Below are positions 23,948 to 32,879 of a DNA stretch of 51,716 nucleotides, piece after piece. Position numbers and translations under genes: made by a program. The notes under the pieces were generated by a model. It did no database searches. It worked only from the letters and a program-made list of their open reading frames with translations, and was not told where the DNA came from. Origin of the DNA: an uncultured Dehalococcoidia bacterium (GTDB lineage Bacteria; Chloroflexota; Dehalococcoidia; Lucifugimonadales; UBA3495); assembly GCA_958295765.1 (NCBI GenBank), contig CATQHB010000002.1, forward strand, positions 1 to 51,716, written 5' to 3'. The stretch's first letter is position 1. Each line of letters opens with the position of its first letter.

Positions 23948-25902
23948 ACCGGCCCGTCCTTTCCCGCATCGGGCGCGTTTCCCCGGGGCGGCTGGCCCTG
24001 GCGGGGTTGTTCGTGGGCCTGCTGGTGGTGGCGGCGGGGCTGCGTTTCTATGACCTGCCGGGGAATTCTCTATCGCATGACGAAGCGGCAGCGGCCAACA
24101 TTTCGAGAGGCGCGCTCTCGGAAGTCATCCCCGGTACTCGTCAAGGTAACTCCTCGCCGATTCTGTACCCCCTGACGCTGTGGGTGGTGCAGCAAGTGGA
24201 GAGTACGCCCTTCAGCGTCCGCCTGCTGCCGGCGGCGGCCAGTGTGCTGACCGTGGCGGTGATGCTATTTCTGCTGCCGCGCCTCGGAGTGAACCGGTGG
24301 GCGGCGTTTCTGGCGGCCCTGTTGGCGACGCTTTCCGTTGCCGCCATAGAAAACGCCCAGGATACGCGGGAATACTCCCTTGACGCCCTGCTGGTGGCGC
24401 TGCTGATTGCGGGATTGCTATGGTATCTGCGGGACGGCAAGATAGTCCTGCTCTGCGTTGCGCTGTTCCTTGCCCCGCTACTCCAGTACGGCTTGGCGCT
24501 GTTTGGCGTCGCCGTACTGATTGCCGCTACAATTCTACCCTCCCCCACCCCGAGTTTTCCGGCGTCAGCGGGTAATTCAGCTCTAAACCGAGTTCGTAAC
24601 TTGCTCAAGGCGCGCATGGCCCTGGTCTGGCCGGCCGGGTGCTTTCTGGCCGGGTGCGTCCTGAGCTACGCGGTAACTTTGCGCTATCAGTGGCGGTTCG
24701 GCCCCGATAGTTACTTAGGGGCGTATTACTATCAGGGAAAGTTCGATGCGCCGGCGATATTTGAGTTTTCGATTAACGGCATTTGGCGTTTATTGACCTA
24801 TCACTTGCCGGAAGTGGTGGCGATAGCGGCGCTGGTCGCCTTGGCGCTGCTCCTGGTCGCAACATTATTCAGAAAAGTTCAAGGCAAGTTGCCAGAACGA
24901 GCCATCGCCGTTTTATTTCCGCTTTGCCTTGCCATTTCCGTCGGCGCCGCCCTGCTGGGCCTGTATCCCCTGGGGGACACTCGCCAGGTTATCTATCTAG
25001 GGCCGATTGTTTTCCTGGCGGTGGGCGTGGCGTTGCATTGCACGGCGGAAAGTCTGGCCGGGCTGACGCGGCGGGGGTGGCTGGCGCCGGCGCTGGTCGT
25101 TGCGGTCGCCGGCGCAATAGCGCTGGCCGGAGTGGGCGATCTGCGGCAGGACAGTCCGTACCAGACCGATGAAAACATCAAATCCGTTCTTGCCGTACTG
25201 AAAGAACGGGTGCGGGAAGATGACCTGGTTTACGCCGGCCGGAGAGTAGTCCCGGCCCTCCGGTTCTATCAGGAAGGGGAAAGACCGGCCAATTACTACT
25301 CCAATTACTACTATGGAAACTCCTCGTGCCACGGCTCCGCCGAACTGTGTCTCCGGGATCTGGCCGACTTAAACTACTGGCTCGACGTCGGGAACGGCAG
25401 AATCTGGTTTGTTACCTATAACCGGTCGCCGGCGTTGGCGAACAACCTGCGCGGGCTTTCGGTTGAACGTCTTGGTGGTGGCAAAAAGCCGGAACTCTAT
25501 CTGATTGCGAACGGCAACGAGCTAATCGCAAAGGCCAGGGAGCAAATGTTGCCGCCGGAGCCGATACTCCTGATCCGAGCCGACTTTGACGTATATCGCA
25601 GTGAGAACACGCTGGTGTATATCAAGAAGCCGTGCGCTCCCGCCGACATCGAGGCGCGGTTCTTTCTGCATCTGTACCCGGTTGACGGGGCTGACCTGCC
25701 GGCAACGCGCCAGCAGCACGGGTTTGACAACCTGGATTTCCGATTTGACCGGCACGGCGGGATAATTAACGGGAAATGTAGGGCGGCGAGAACGCTCCCG
25801 GAGTATGCCATTAACCGCATCCACACCGGCCAGTACGTGCCGGTGGGGGGCGGTTTCGAGCGTTTATGGGAGGGGGAGTTCCTTTACAATGCGGCAGAAT
25901 GA
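23944..25902 (+). CDS. GT-C family membrane glycosyltransferase (PMT/ArnT-like), copy 1
   Basis: This is a 652-residue protein from the ATG at 23944, which follows GGAGAAAAGG; the longer open frame (from 23806) is remnant sequence. The first hydrophobic helix (LALAGLFVGLLVVAAGLRFY) is followed by NSLSHDEAAA, holding the Asp-Glu pair that GT-C enzymes keep in their first outer loop. NAQDTREYSLDALLVALLIAGL near 140 is the family's second signature. About ten further hydrophobic segments end near residue 390. A soluble C-terminal domain of about 250 residues follows, with paired Cys. The enzyme would move a sugar from a polyprenyl-phosphate donor to protein, lipid or cell-wall acceptors outside the membrane. 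The donor is unknown. The second copy lies directly downstream. Confidence 0.8.
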   Translation: MNRPVLSRIGRVSPGRLALAGLFVGLLVVAAGLRFYDLPGNSLSHDEAAAANISRGALSEVIPGTRQGNSSPILYPLTLWVVQQVESTPFSVRLLPAAASVLTVAVMLFLLPRLGVNRWAAFLAALLATLSVAAIENAQDTREYSLDALLVALLIAGLLWYLRDGKIVLLCVALFLAPLLQYGLALFGVAVLIAATILPSPTPSFPASAGNSALNRVRNLLKARMALVWPAGCFLAGCVLSYAVTLRYQWRFGPDSYLGAYYYQGKFDAPAIFEFSINGIWRLLTYHLPEVVAIAALVALALLLVATLFRKVQGKLPERAIAVLFPLCLAISVGAALLGLYPLGDTRQVIYLGPIVFLAVGVALHCTAESLAGLTRRGWLAPALVVAVAGAIALAGVGDLRQDSPYQTDENIKSVLAVLKERVREDDLVYAGRRVVPALRFYQEGERPANYYSNYYYGNSSCHGSAELCLRDLADLNYWLDVGNGRIWFVTYNRSPALANNLRGLSVERLGGGKKPELYLIANGNELIAKAREQMLPPEPILLIRADFDVYRSENTLVYIKKPCAPADIEARFFLHLYPVDGADLPATRQQHGFDNLDFRFDRHGGIINGKCRAARTLPEYAINRIHTGQYVPVGGGFERLWEGEFLYNAAE

Positions 25903-25937
25903 GGGGGTCGGGGCCGGGCAACGGACGCAGCATAAAA

Positions 25938-25967
25938 CCGTCGTTCCGGCTTTCGCCGGAACGACGG
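25938..25967. repeat. Minimal palindromic element, centre deleted
   Basis: CCGTCGTTCCGGCTTTCGCC, then GGAACGACGG: the two arms of the element seen at 14756 are fused with the entire centre and inner arm parts missing. It follows a GGGCAACGGACGCAGCATAA stretch that also occurs after the second glycosyltransferase copy (28131-28150). Confidence 0.85.
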
Positions 25968-26009
25968 TCGTTTGGGTTGCCCCGGTTAAGACACGATTGC
26001 CCTGACCTT

Positions 26010-26126
26010 GACGGGAGATGTATGGCGGCGATTGCTCTCCCGGAGTATGGTATTATCCGCAGCAGTACCGGCCCGCCCATCCCCCTGGTAATGGGTTTCA
26101 ACAACTGCTGGAGAAGAGGCAAATGA
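26010..26126 (+). pseudogene. Second C-terminal remnant of a GT-C glycosyltransferase paralogue
   Basis: DGRCMAAIALPEYGII then RSSTGPPIPLVMGFN is nearly the same as the remnant at 23819 and again ends in TGA overlapping the ATG of the next gene (ATGA at 26123-26126). The remnant and the following gene were therefore duplicated together. Confidence 0.72.
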
Positions 26127-28116
26127 ACCTTCCTGTCCTTTCCCGCATCGGGCGCGTTTCCCCGGGCCGGCTGGCCCTGGTGGGGTTGTTCGTGGGCCTG
26201 CTGGTGGTGGCGGCGGCGTTGCGTTTCTATGACCTGCCGGGGCAGTCGGTGTGGTATGACGAAGCCATTGCCTCCAGTAATGTCAGCGGCGCCTTCTCGG
26301 AAGTAGTACCCAATACCCGCAGCCGGAACTCCTCGCCCATCCTGTACCCCCTGGCGTTGTGGGCGGTGCAGAAACCGGGCATCTCGACCTTCAGCATCCG
26401 CGTTCTGCCGGCGACGGCCAGCGTCCTGACCGTGGCGGTGATGCTCTTTCTGCTGCCCCGCCTCGGAGTGAACCGGTGGGCGGCGTTCCTGGCGGCCCTG
26501 CTTACCACCCTTTCCGTGGCCGCAATCTATCACGCCCAAGATGCGCGGGAATACTCCATTGACGCGCTGCTGGCAGTGCTGCTGATTGCGGGCTTGCTAT
26601 GGTATCTGCGGGACGGCAAGAAAGTCCTGCTCTGCGCTGCGCTGTTCGTTGCGCCGCTGCTCCAGTACGGCTTGGTGCTGTTCGGGGTTGCCGTCATTGG
26701 CGCCGCTATTCTGCTTACCCCCCCCCCCCCCCCCCGACTTTGGGGTCGCCAGAACGGGATTCGTTCCTAAACCGGGTTCGTAACTGGCTCCAATGGCGCG
26801 TTGTCGCCCTGGTCTGGCCGGCCGGATGCTTTCTGGCTGGGTGCGTCCTGAGTTACGCGGTAACTTTGCGCTATCAGTGGCAGGGAGACGGCTGGGCCTC
26901 GGATGCCTATTTAGCGGAGTATTACTATCCGGGAAAGGTCGATGCGCTGGCGATATTTGAGTTTTCGATTAACGGCATTTGGCTTTTATTGACCTATCAT
27001 TTGCCGGAGGTGGTGGCGATAGCGGCCCTTACCGCCGGCGCGCTGCTCCTGGCCGCCGCGTCGTTCAGAAAGTTTCAAGGAGAGTTTCCCGGCAACGCCA
27101 TCGCCGTTTTATTGGCGTTGTGCCTGGCGATTTCCGTTGCGGTTGCCCTGCTGAGCCTATATCCCCTGGGGGACGTTCGCCAGGTTATCTACTTGGGGCC
27201 GGTGGTTTTCCTGGCGGTGGGCGTGGCGTTTCAGGGGGCCGCCGGTGGTCTGGCCGGGCTGATGCGCCGGGGATGGCTGGCGCCGGCGCTGGTCGGCGTG
27301 GTCGCGGTCGCTATAGCCCTGGCCGGAGTGGACAATCTGCGGCAGAACAGTCCCTACGGGACCAGCTATGACGCCCAGGCCGTTTTCGCCTTTCTGGAGG
27401 AGAATGTGGCAGAGGGAGACCTGGTGTACGTAACCGGTTCTTCTGCCCCTTCAGTGCAATTCTATCAAGCGGAAAAACCGAGCAATTACTACTATGGAAG
27501 GGGAAATTGCACGCGCGTCTTCGACCCGTGTCTCCGTGCGCTGGCTGATTTAGTCATCTCCCTTCCCAATGTCCCCAACAGAATCTTCGTGACCCACGCA
27601 AACGAAGCAACCTGGCCGACAACATCCGGCGAGGCCGGGATTTTGGAATTGCTGGGAGAGCCGGTTTCAGTTGAAGGTGTCATTACTGAGGGAGTGTTTA
27701 ATATCTCTCTGATTACCTACGCTAAAGAGTCCGTGGAACTGGCGGCCCGCTCCGCCGACCAGTCCCTCGTATCCGGCGAACCGATAATCCGCTCCGACTT
27801 TGACGTATATCTCAGTGAGAACCGGCTGGCCTACGTTAAGGAGCCGTGCGTCCCCGCCGACACCGAGGCGCAGTTCTTTCTGCACCTGGACCCGGTTGAG
27901 GTGAATGACCTGCCCGAGCATCGCCGGCAGCACGGCTTTGACAATCTGGACTTTGATTTTGCAGATCACGGCACGATATTTGACGGGAGATGCACGGCAG
28001 TGCGGTCTCTCCCTGAGTATGATATTACCCGCATCCGCACCGGCCAGTACGGGCGCGTGGCCGGTGGTTTCAAGGATTTATGGGAGGGGGAGTTCTCTTT
28101 TAATGAGGCGGAATGA
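26123..28116 (+). pseudogene. GT-C family membrane glycosyltransferase, copy 2, interrupted at a poly-C tract
   Basis: The N-terminal part (26123-26770) opens MNLPVLSRIGR with the membrane helix, WYDEAIAS (the Asp-Glu pair) and YHAQDAREYSIDALL, then ends out of frame 11 codons after an 18-base C run. The rest (in the -1 frame through 28116) matches copy 1: NRVRNWL, GCFLAGCVLSYAVTLRYQW, further membrane helices and the soluble tail ending LWEGEFSFNEAE. Joined, the protein would be about 665 residues. A tract of 16 or 19 C would restore the frame across a Pro run. Both halves remain free of other stops, so this may be a phase-variable gene, a very recent mutation or an assembly error at a homopolymer. 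Confidence 0.78.
26718..26735. repeat. 18-nt homopolymeric C tract inside the glycosyltransferase gene
   Basis: There are 18 consecutive C residues on the plus strand. Copy 1 has the interrupted sequence CTACCCTCCCCCACCCCGAG at the same place, so the homopolymer arose or expanded only in copy 2. Confidence 0.95.
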
Positions 28117-28320
28117 GGGGGCCGGGGCCGGGCAACGGACGCAGCATAAACCCGTCGGGCTACCGGTTGACGGGTTAGGGGTTGACGGGCTACGGGTTTA
28201 TGAGGCGATTGCCTTGGCCGGCGGGCGGGCGGGCCGGTTGTTTCCCCGGGCCGGTCAGGATAAACTCACCCCAAACAACTATGGAATGACATAACTCATA
28301 ATGATTGGCGAGGTGTAGAT

Positions 28321-29532
28321 ATGGCTGTTGACCGGCAATCGGGACTACAGGGGGTATTTGAGCCGCCGGTTCCCTCCCGGGTCATTTTCGGGCCGGGCAA
28401 GGCGGAGGAACTGGGCGCCGAGTTGGACCGGTTGGGCGGACGCCGGGCGCTGCTGTTGTCCGGGCGCAGCGTGGCGGAAAAGACCGATACGGTGAACCGG
28501 GTGGCCGCCGCCCTGGGCCACCGCTGTATGGCCGTCTATTCCAACCTGACCCAGCGGGCGCCCCTGGCGACGGCGGTGGAGGCGGCTCGGCTGGCCCGGG
28601 AGCATAACGTGGATACCCTGGTCGGGGTGGGCGGCAGCACCATCTCTGACGCGGCCCGGATGATTGGCGTAATGCTGGCCGAGGACATTACTACCGAGGA
28701 GCAACTGCGGGAGCGGGCCCACGGCAGCGGCGGCAACTTTTCGTCCAACGCCGACCCGGCCCGGCTGCCCTGGCAGGTGTCCATTCCCACCACCCTGTCC
28801 GCCGGGGAGTTCAACCAGGGCGGCGGCAACGTGCTGGACGACCGGGCCGGCCATAAAATCCGGGTGCGCTGCCCCGACCTTTACGCCCACCTGATTGTCC
28901 TGGACGCGGCGATGACCGAAGGCACCCCCGATTGGCTGTGGCTTTCCAGCGGGGTCAAGGCCCTGGATCACTGCATCGAGCGGCTCTACTGCCAGGGCAG
29001 CCAGCCGGCTACTGACGCCACCTGCCTGATGGCCGCCGAGTTGCTGTTCCGCCACCTGCCCCAGTCCCGGGAGAGCCTGAACAACCCGGAGTCCCGGCTG
29101 CAATGCCTGGTGGCGGCGTGGCTGTCGATGATGGGCGCGCCCAGCGTCGGCTCCGGCCTGAGCCACGCCCTGGGCCACGTCATCGGCGTCAAATACAACG
29201 TGGGACACGGGCATACCTCCTGCGTTACCCAGCCCTACGTGATGGAGTTCAACCGCCCGGCGTCGGCGGATAAGCAGGCGTTGCTGGCCCGGGCCGCCGG
29301 CATTGACTCCCGCGGAATGAGCGACGAGGCGGCGGCTACGGCGGCGGCCCAGGCGGTGGACGACCTCATCCTGTCCCTGGGTATGCCCCACCGCCTGCGG
29401 GAGTTGGAGATACCCCGCGAGGACTTGCCCACCATCGCCCAACTAACCCTGGAGGACGGCCCGTCCCGCAACAACCCGGTGGCGGTAAGCCAGCCGGAGG
29501 AGTTGCTGGGCCTGCTGGAAAGGGCGTGGTAG
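28321..29532 (+). CDS. Iron-containing alcohol dehydrogenase, maleylacetate reductase-like
   Basis: This is a 403-residue protein with GCGAGG ahead of the ATG. PSRVIFGPGKAEELGAEL at 18-35, VGVGGSTISDAAR (dinucleotide loop) at 101-113 and PTTLSAGEFNQG near 157-167 are standard for group III Fe-ADHs. The metal ligands appear to be in GVKALDHCIE (Asp216 region), SHALGHVIG (His282, His286) and VGHGHTS (His296/298). The AGEF in place of TGSE-type residues and the single-domain layout fit maleylacetate reductases, which reduce maleylacetate to 3-oxoadipate in chlorocatechol, resorcinol or hydroxyquinol pathways. With the dienelactone hydrolase gene 0.8 kb downstream, a chlorocatechol-type lower pathway is plausible. 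That link is inference. Confidence 0.82.
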   Translation: MAVDRQSGLQGVFEPPVPSRVIFGPGKAEELGAELDRLGGRRALLLSGRSVAEKTDTVNRVAAALGHRCMAVYSNLTQRAPLATAVEAARLAREHNVDTLVGVGGSTISDAARMIGVMLAEDITTEEQLRERAHGSGGNFSSNADPARLPWQVSIPTTLSAGEFNQGGGNVLDDRAGHKIRVRCPDLYAHLIVLDAAMTEGTPDWLWLSSGVKALDHCIERLYCQGSQPATDATCLMAAELLFRHLPQSRESLNNPESRLQCLVAAWLSMMGAPSVGSGLSHALGHVIGVKYNVGHGHTSCVTQPYVMEFNRPASADKQALLARAAGIDSRGMSDEAAATAAAQAVDDLILSLGMPHRLRELEIPREDLPTIAQLTLEDGPSRNNPVAVSQPEELLGLLERAW

Positions 29533-29597
29533 GGGGATAGGGCGCGGGTAAAGTCAATACCAGGAACAATATCTAACAATATCCGCTCAAACAATAT

Positions 29598-29657
29598 CCG
29601 CTCATGGTGAGCTTGTCGAACCACCCGTTTATCCTTCGACCGGTTCAGGATGAGCGG
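29598..29657. repeat. Hairpin element (CCGCTCATGGTGAGC ... TCAGGATGAGCGG)
   Basis: This is an inverted copy relative to that at 5656. It is preceded by repeated ACAATATCCGCTC fragments at 29560-29600. The gap between the dehydrogenase and the DUF104-like gene otherwise shows nothing. Confidence 0.85.
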
Positions 29658-29727
29658 GTTTTGTTTCTGGCGCAGGCTTTGCGCCTAACGTGGGTAGGGG
29701 GTAAGGCGGTGTCGGCGAATACTTCCC

Positions 29728-29994
29728 TCACGGAGCGCATGGCGCGTCGTCCTTCGGCCAGCCGTACAGGTAATGCTTGACATTCTTTGCGCCGTCGGTA
29801 GGCAGGTCAGTCCAGCTTGTTTGGGGCGCAGAGTTGTGAATCTGCTCAAACATTTTCAGAATTGATGACGTTTCCGAGGCCGGCGCCGGCGGGTCTTCGA
29901 TGCTCACCACTACTTCCTTGCCTTCTTCCAGGTCAAGCGGTTCCAGTGGCTCAAGCACACCGTGGGAAAATCTGGCTCTTATGTGGGCAATCAT
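29728..29994 (-). CDS. DUF104 / AF2212-type antitoxin-like small protein
   Basis: This is an 88-residue protein. AAAGGAATTGAAG before the ATG at 29994 decides the start over a 14-codon extension. The N-terminal MIAHIRARFSHGVLEPLEPL then DLEEGKEVVVSIED is the DUF104 small beta domain, related to AbrB-like antitoxins. The tail TSWTDLPTDGAKNVKHYLYG is common in DUF104 proteins with a C-terminal extension that binds a PIN-type toxin. No PIN or other toxin gene lies beside it, so it is an orphan in this window. Confidence 0.68.
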   Translation of the reverse strand: MIAHIRARFSHGVLEPLEPLDLEEGKEVVVSIEDPPAPASETSSILKMFEQIHNSAPQTSWTDLPTDGAKNVKHYLYGWPKDDAPCAP

Positions 29995-30152
29995 CTTCAA
30001 TTCCTTTACCCCGGTCGGTTGGCTGGGCTGTTTCAAGTTTCACTGTAACGCAGCCAGCGAATAATTGAAAGTCCCGCCGCCCCGCCGCAGGGCCGGCGCA
30101 AAGTCAATACCAGGAACAACATCACCAAGAACAATATCACCAGGAACAATAC

Positions 30153-30212
30153 CCGCTCATGGTGAGCTTGTCGAACCACCGGTTTATCCTTTGACCGGCT
30201 CAGGATGAGCGG
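30153..30212. repeat. Hairpin element, second inverted copy
   Basis: This is the same orientation as 29598-29657 and is preceded by repeats of ATCACCA(A/G)GAACAAT at 30107-30150. The two copies bracket the DUF104-like gene. TAAAAT at 30261-30266 could be a -10 for the hydrolase gene, but no clear -35 accompanies it. Confidence 0.8.
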
Positions 30213-30326
30213 AGGATTTACTTTCCGCCGGGCCGGGATGCCCCGCCCCGGCCAATCTGCTAAAATGACCCCGGTTCCTTACCCCGGAACCCGGTAAACC
30301 AAATAAATATAACGGAGGTTTCAGTT

Positions 30327-31040
30327 ATGCCATCCTTTACGGATACGCTGCAAGTCAACGGGGAAGCTATGGAGATGTACGCGGCGGTGCCGTCCGGCTC
30401 CGGCCCCTTTCCCGCCGTGGTTATCGCCTTTCACGTGGGCGGGATGGATGAGTTTGACAAGGTGATGGCCGACCGGTTCGCCGAGGAGGGCTATGTGGCG
30501 GTGGTTCCCGACCTGTTCCACCGGCTCAGCGAGGAGGCGATGTCCGGCCCCCGCCTGGATCGCCTGGGCCACCTGAGCGACCCGGACATCATCGCCGATA
30601 TGAACGCGGCGGTGGACTTTCTCCAGGGCAATTCGGCCATCGACAACGAGCGCATCGGCGTTACCGGCTTCTGCATGGGCGGGCGCATCGCCTGGCTGAT
30701 GGCGGCGGTCAACCCCATTTTCAAGGCCACGGTTCCCTTCTACGGCGGCAACATTATGTCCCCCTGGGGCGCGGCGGAGCAGTCGCCCTTCGAGCTGACC
30801 GAGGCCATCAACTGCCCGATGCTGTTCCACTTCGGCGAGATTGACGGCAACCCGTCCCAGGAGGATATGGTGAAGCTGGACGCCGAGTTGAACCGCCTGG
30901 GCAAGGAACACACCTTCCACACCTACGCCGGCGCCGACCACGCCTTTATGGACTGGACCGGGGCGCGCCACAACGCGGAAGGCGCGGCGGTGGCCTGGCC
31001 GCGGACGGTGGAGTTTTTTGATAGGTACTTGAAGGGGTAG
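30327..31040 (+). CDS. Dienelactone hydrolase family protein
   Basis: This is a 237-residue alpha/beta hydrolase with GGAGG before the ATG. The catalytic triad is readable: Cys116 in GVTGFCMGGR (the G-x-C-x-G nucleophile elbow of dienelactone hydrolases), Asp173 in HFGEIDGN, and His205 in AGADHAF. PAVVIAFHVGGMDEF and VAVVPDLFHR near 30-65 are typical of the family. Dienelactone hydrolase converts dienelactone from chloromuconate to maleylacetate, which would be the substrate of the Fe-ADH encoded upstream. Many family members act on other esters, so the pathway is inferred from adjacency. Confidence 0.85.
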   Translation: MPSFTDTLQVNGEAMEMYAAVPSGSGPFPAVVIAFHVGGMDEFDKVMADRFAEEGYVAVVPDLFHRLSEEAMSGPRLDRLGHLSDPDIIADMNAAVDFLQGNSAIDNERIGVTGFCMGGRIAWLMAAVNPIFKATVPFYGGNIMSPWGAAEQSPFELTEAINCPMLFHFGEIDGNPSQEDMVKLDAELNRLGKEHTFHTYAGADHAFMDWTGARHNAEGAAVAWPRTVEFFDRYLKG

Positions 31041-31142
31041 GGGGGCATATCCTCACCCCGGCTTTCCTTGGAATGGATGGCCGGGGTGGGGGGCCAATTG
31101 CGGTGGAAAAGTCGCTTATCCGGTAAACAAAGAGGAGAGGTT

Positions 31143-32879
31143 ATGAGTGCTAGGCATACTGGGGACATAGCTGAGCGGACTTACCAAGCGGCTGAGCTGT
31201 TTAAGGCCAATGCGCTGCTGGGCGATGACTCCCTCTTTACTCCCGGCACACCTATCTGGACGCCCGAACTCCTCGGGGAATTGCGTACTCGGTTTCTGGA
31301 CCATCCTGATACAGGGGAGGGATATTTTATTGGCAAGTTGGAACAGCAACTAGCTGGCAGTCCGCCGGAAGTGTACCAACTTATGGGCGAGGTGTTGTAC
31401 GTCCACTATCTAATCCTTGCTGTGACGATAGAGACCAAACGGCGGAATATAGAGGGAAATGTGCTTAAATGGTCGCCAAAACCGGTAACTATTCCGCAGA
31501 AACTCGATGCGGGGTTGCAAGCAAGGTTCGTAAATCTTGGTCATGCCGCTAGGCAAATCCCCTTCCAGGTGGGAACGCTGATTGAAACCGTTGAGCAGTG
31601 GAAGGAACTGGCAGCGGGCAAGCGAGAAAGTCTGCTTGAAGAACCGTGGGCGTTCAAGGACTTCCTGTATGGCGTGACGTTTCGCAGCCAGTTGCTTATA
31701 AATAGTCAAAACAAAGGGGATGCTGAACGTCACTTACTGCTCCATATCCTCTTTCCTGATTACTTTGAGAGCAGCCTCGCGAATGCCAAGGATGAGATCG
31801 CCGGGGCGGCAAACTTTGCATCCTTTGTTACCCAGCCCACAGAGGACGTTGATCATAAGATTCAGCAGATTCGCCAAGGGCTTGAGGCAGAACGCGGCGT
31901 CAGCAACTTCAGTTTCTACAAGCAGAGTATCGCTGAGCTTTGGAGGCATACTGCCACCGCCACCGATACCGATACCGATACTGATACCGGCACCACTGTA
32001 CCGACGCATAAGAAAGAGGTGCAAGACCTTGCCAAAGAAACCTACTTAACCGTCGATTTCCTGGAGAACATCAAGCTGCTGCTGGAGGAAAAGCGGCAGG
32101 TGATTTTCCAGGGGCCGCCGGGGACTGGAAAGACTTTCGTTGCTCAAGAGTTGTCCCGATTCCTTGCCGGTTCCGAGGATCGGGTGTCCTTGGTGCAGTT
32201 TCACCCGTCCTATGCCTATGAGGATTTCGTGCAGGGTTTCCGCCCTACGCTACTGCAAGGCGGGCAAGCGGGGTTCGAGTTGCGGGACGGGCCGCTGCTG
32301 GTGGCTGCGGAACAAGCGCGGCAGGAGCCGGATAAGAGCCACTATCTGGTCATCGACGAGATAAACCGGGGCAACCTGGCTAAAGTATTCGGCGAGTTGT
32401 ATTTCCTGTTGGAGTACCGGGACGCGGAGATGAAACTCCAGTATTCCGACAAGCCCTTTTCCTTGCCCCAAAACCTGTTCATCATCGGGACGATGAACAC
32501 CGCCGACCGCTCCATCGCCCTGGTGGACTTGGCCTTGCGGCGCCGGTTCTACTTTGAGGAGTTTCACCCGGTCAAGGGGCCAGTTAAGGATGTTCTCAGC
32601 AATTGGCTAACGAAGAACGCCCCCGATATGATGTGGGTGGCGGATGTTGTGGATGAAGCCAACAAACGTTTGGACGATTCCGATGCCGCCATCGGGCCAA
32701 GCTACTTTATGCGGGAAAAGCTGGACGACGATGCCGTCAAACGCATCTGGAAGCATAGTATCTTGCCCTATGTTGGGGAGCGGCTGTTTAACGCCCCGGA
32801 TCGCCTGGACGAGTTTGACTTGGAGAAGTTGAAGAATTCCAATGCGCCAACTCAATCTGAAGGAACACCAGCCGAGTAA
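31143..32879 (+). CDS. mcrB: McrB-type AAA+ GTPase of a 5-methylcytosine-dependent restriction system
   Basis: This is a 578-residue protein from the ATG at 31143, which follows GAGGAGAGG; 25 further upstream codons are open but unlikely. The N-terminal 270 residues are a variable helical region with no DUF3578 or EVE domain that I can recognise. A repetitive linker TATDTDTDTDTGTT lies at 271-285. The AAA+ part has Walker A GPPGTGKT (324-331), HPSYAYEDFVQGFRP (353-368), Walker B LVIDEINRGNLAKVFGEL (402-419) and the McrB signature GTMNTADRSIALVDLALRRR (449-468). McrB binds modified DNA and, with McrC, translocates and cuts. The gene overlaps mcrC by 38 bp, so the two are surely one operon. Confidence 0.9.
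   Translation: MSARHTGDIAERTYQAAELFKANALLGDDSLFTPGTPIWTPELLGELRTRFLDHPDTGEGYFIGKLEQQLAGSPPEVYQLMGEVLYVHYLILAVTIETKRRNIEGNVLKWSPKPVTIPQKLDAGLQARFVNLGHAARQIPFQVGTLIETVEQWKELAAGKRESLLEEPWAFKDFLYGVTFRSQLLINSQNKGDAERHLLLHILFPDYFESSLANAKDEIAGAANFASFVTQPTEDVDHKIQQIRQGLEAERGVSNFSFYKQSIAELWRHTATATDTDTDTDTGTTVPTHKKEVQDLAKETYLTVDFLENIKLLLEEKRQVIFQGPPGTGKTFVAQELSRFLAGSEDRVSLVQFHPSYAYEDFVQGFRPTLLQGGQAGFELRDGPLLVAAEQARQEPDKSHYLVIDEINRGNLAKVFGELYFLLEYRDAEMKLQYSDKPFSLPQNLFIIGTMNTADRSIALVDLALRRRFYFEEFHPVKGPVKDVLSNWLTKNAPDMMWVADVVDEANKRLDDSDAAIGPSYFMREKLDDDAVKRIWKHSILPYVGERLFNAPDRLDEFDLEKLKNSNAPTQSEGTPAE
31963..31992 (+). repeat. Hexanucleotide microsatellite ACCGAT inside mcrB
   Basis: ACCGATACCGATACCGATAC then TGATACC encodes the Asp-Thr linker between the N-terminal domain and the AAA+ core of McrB. 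Changes in hexamer number keep the frame and alter only linker length. Confidence 0.8.
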
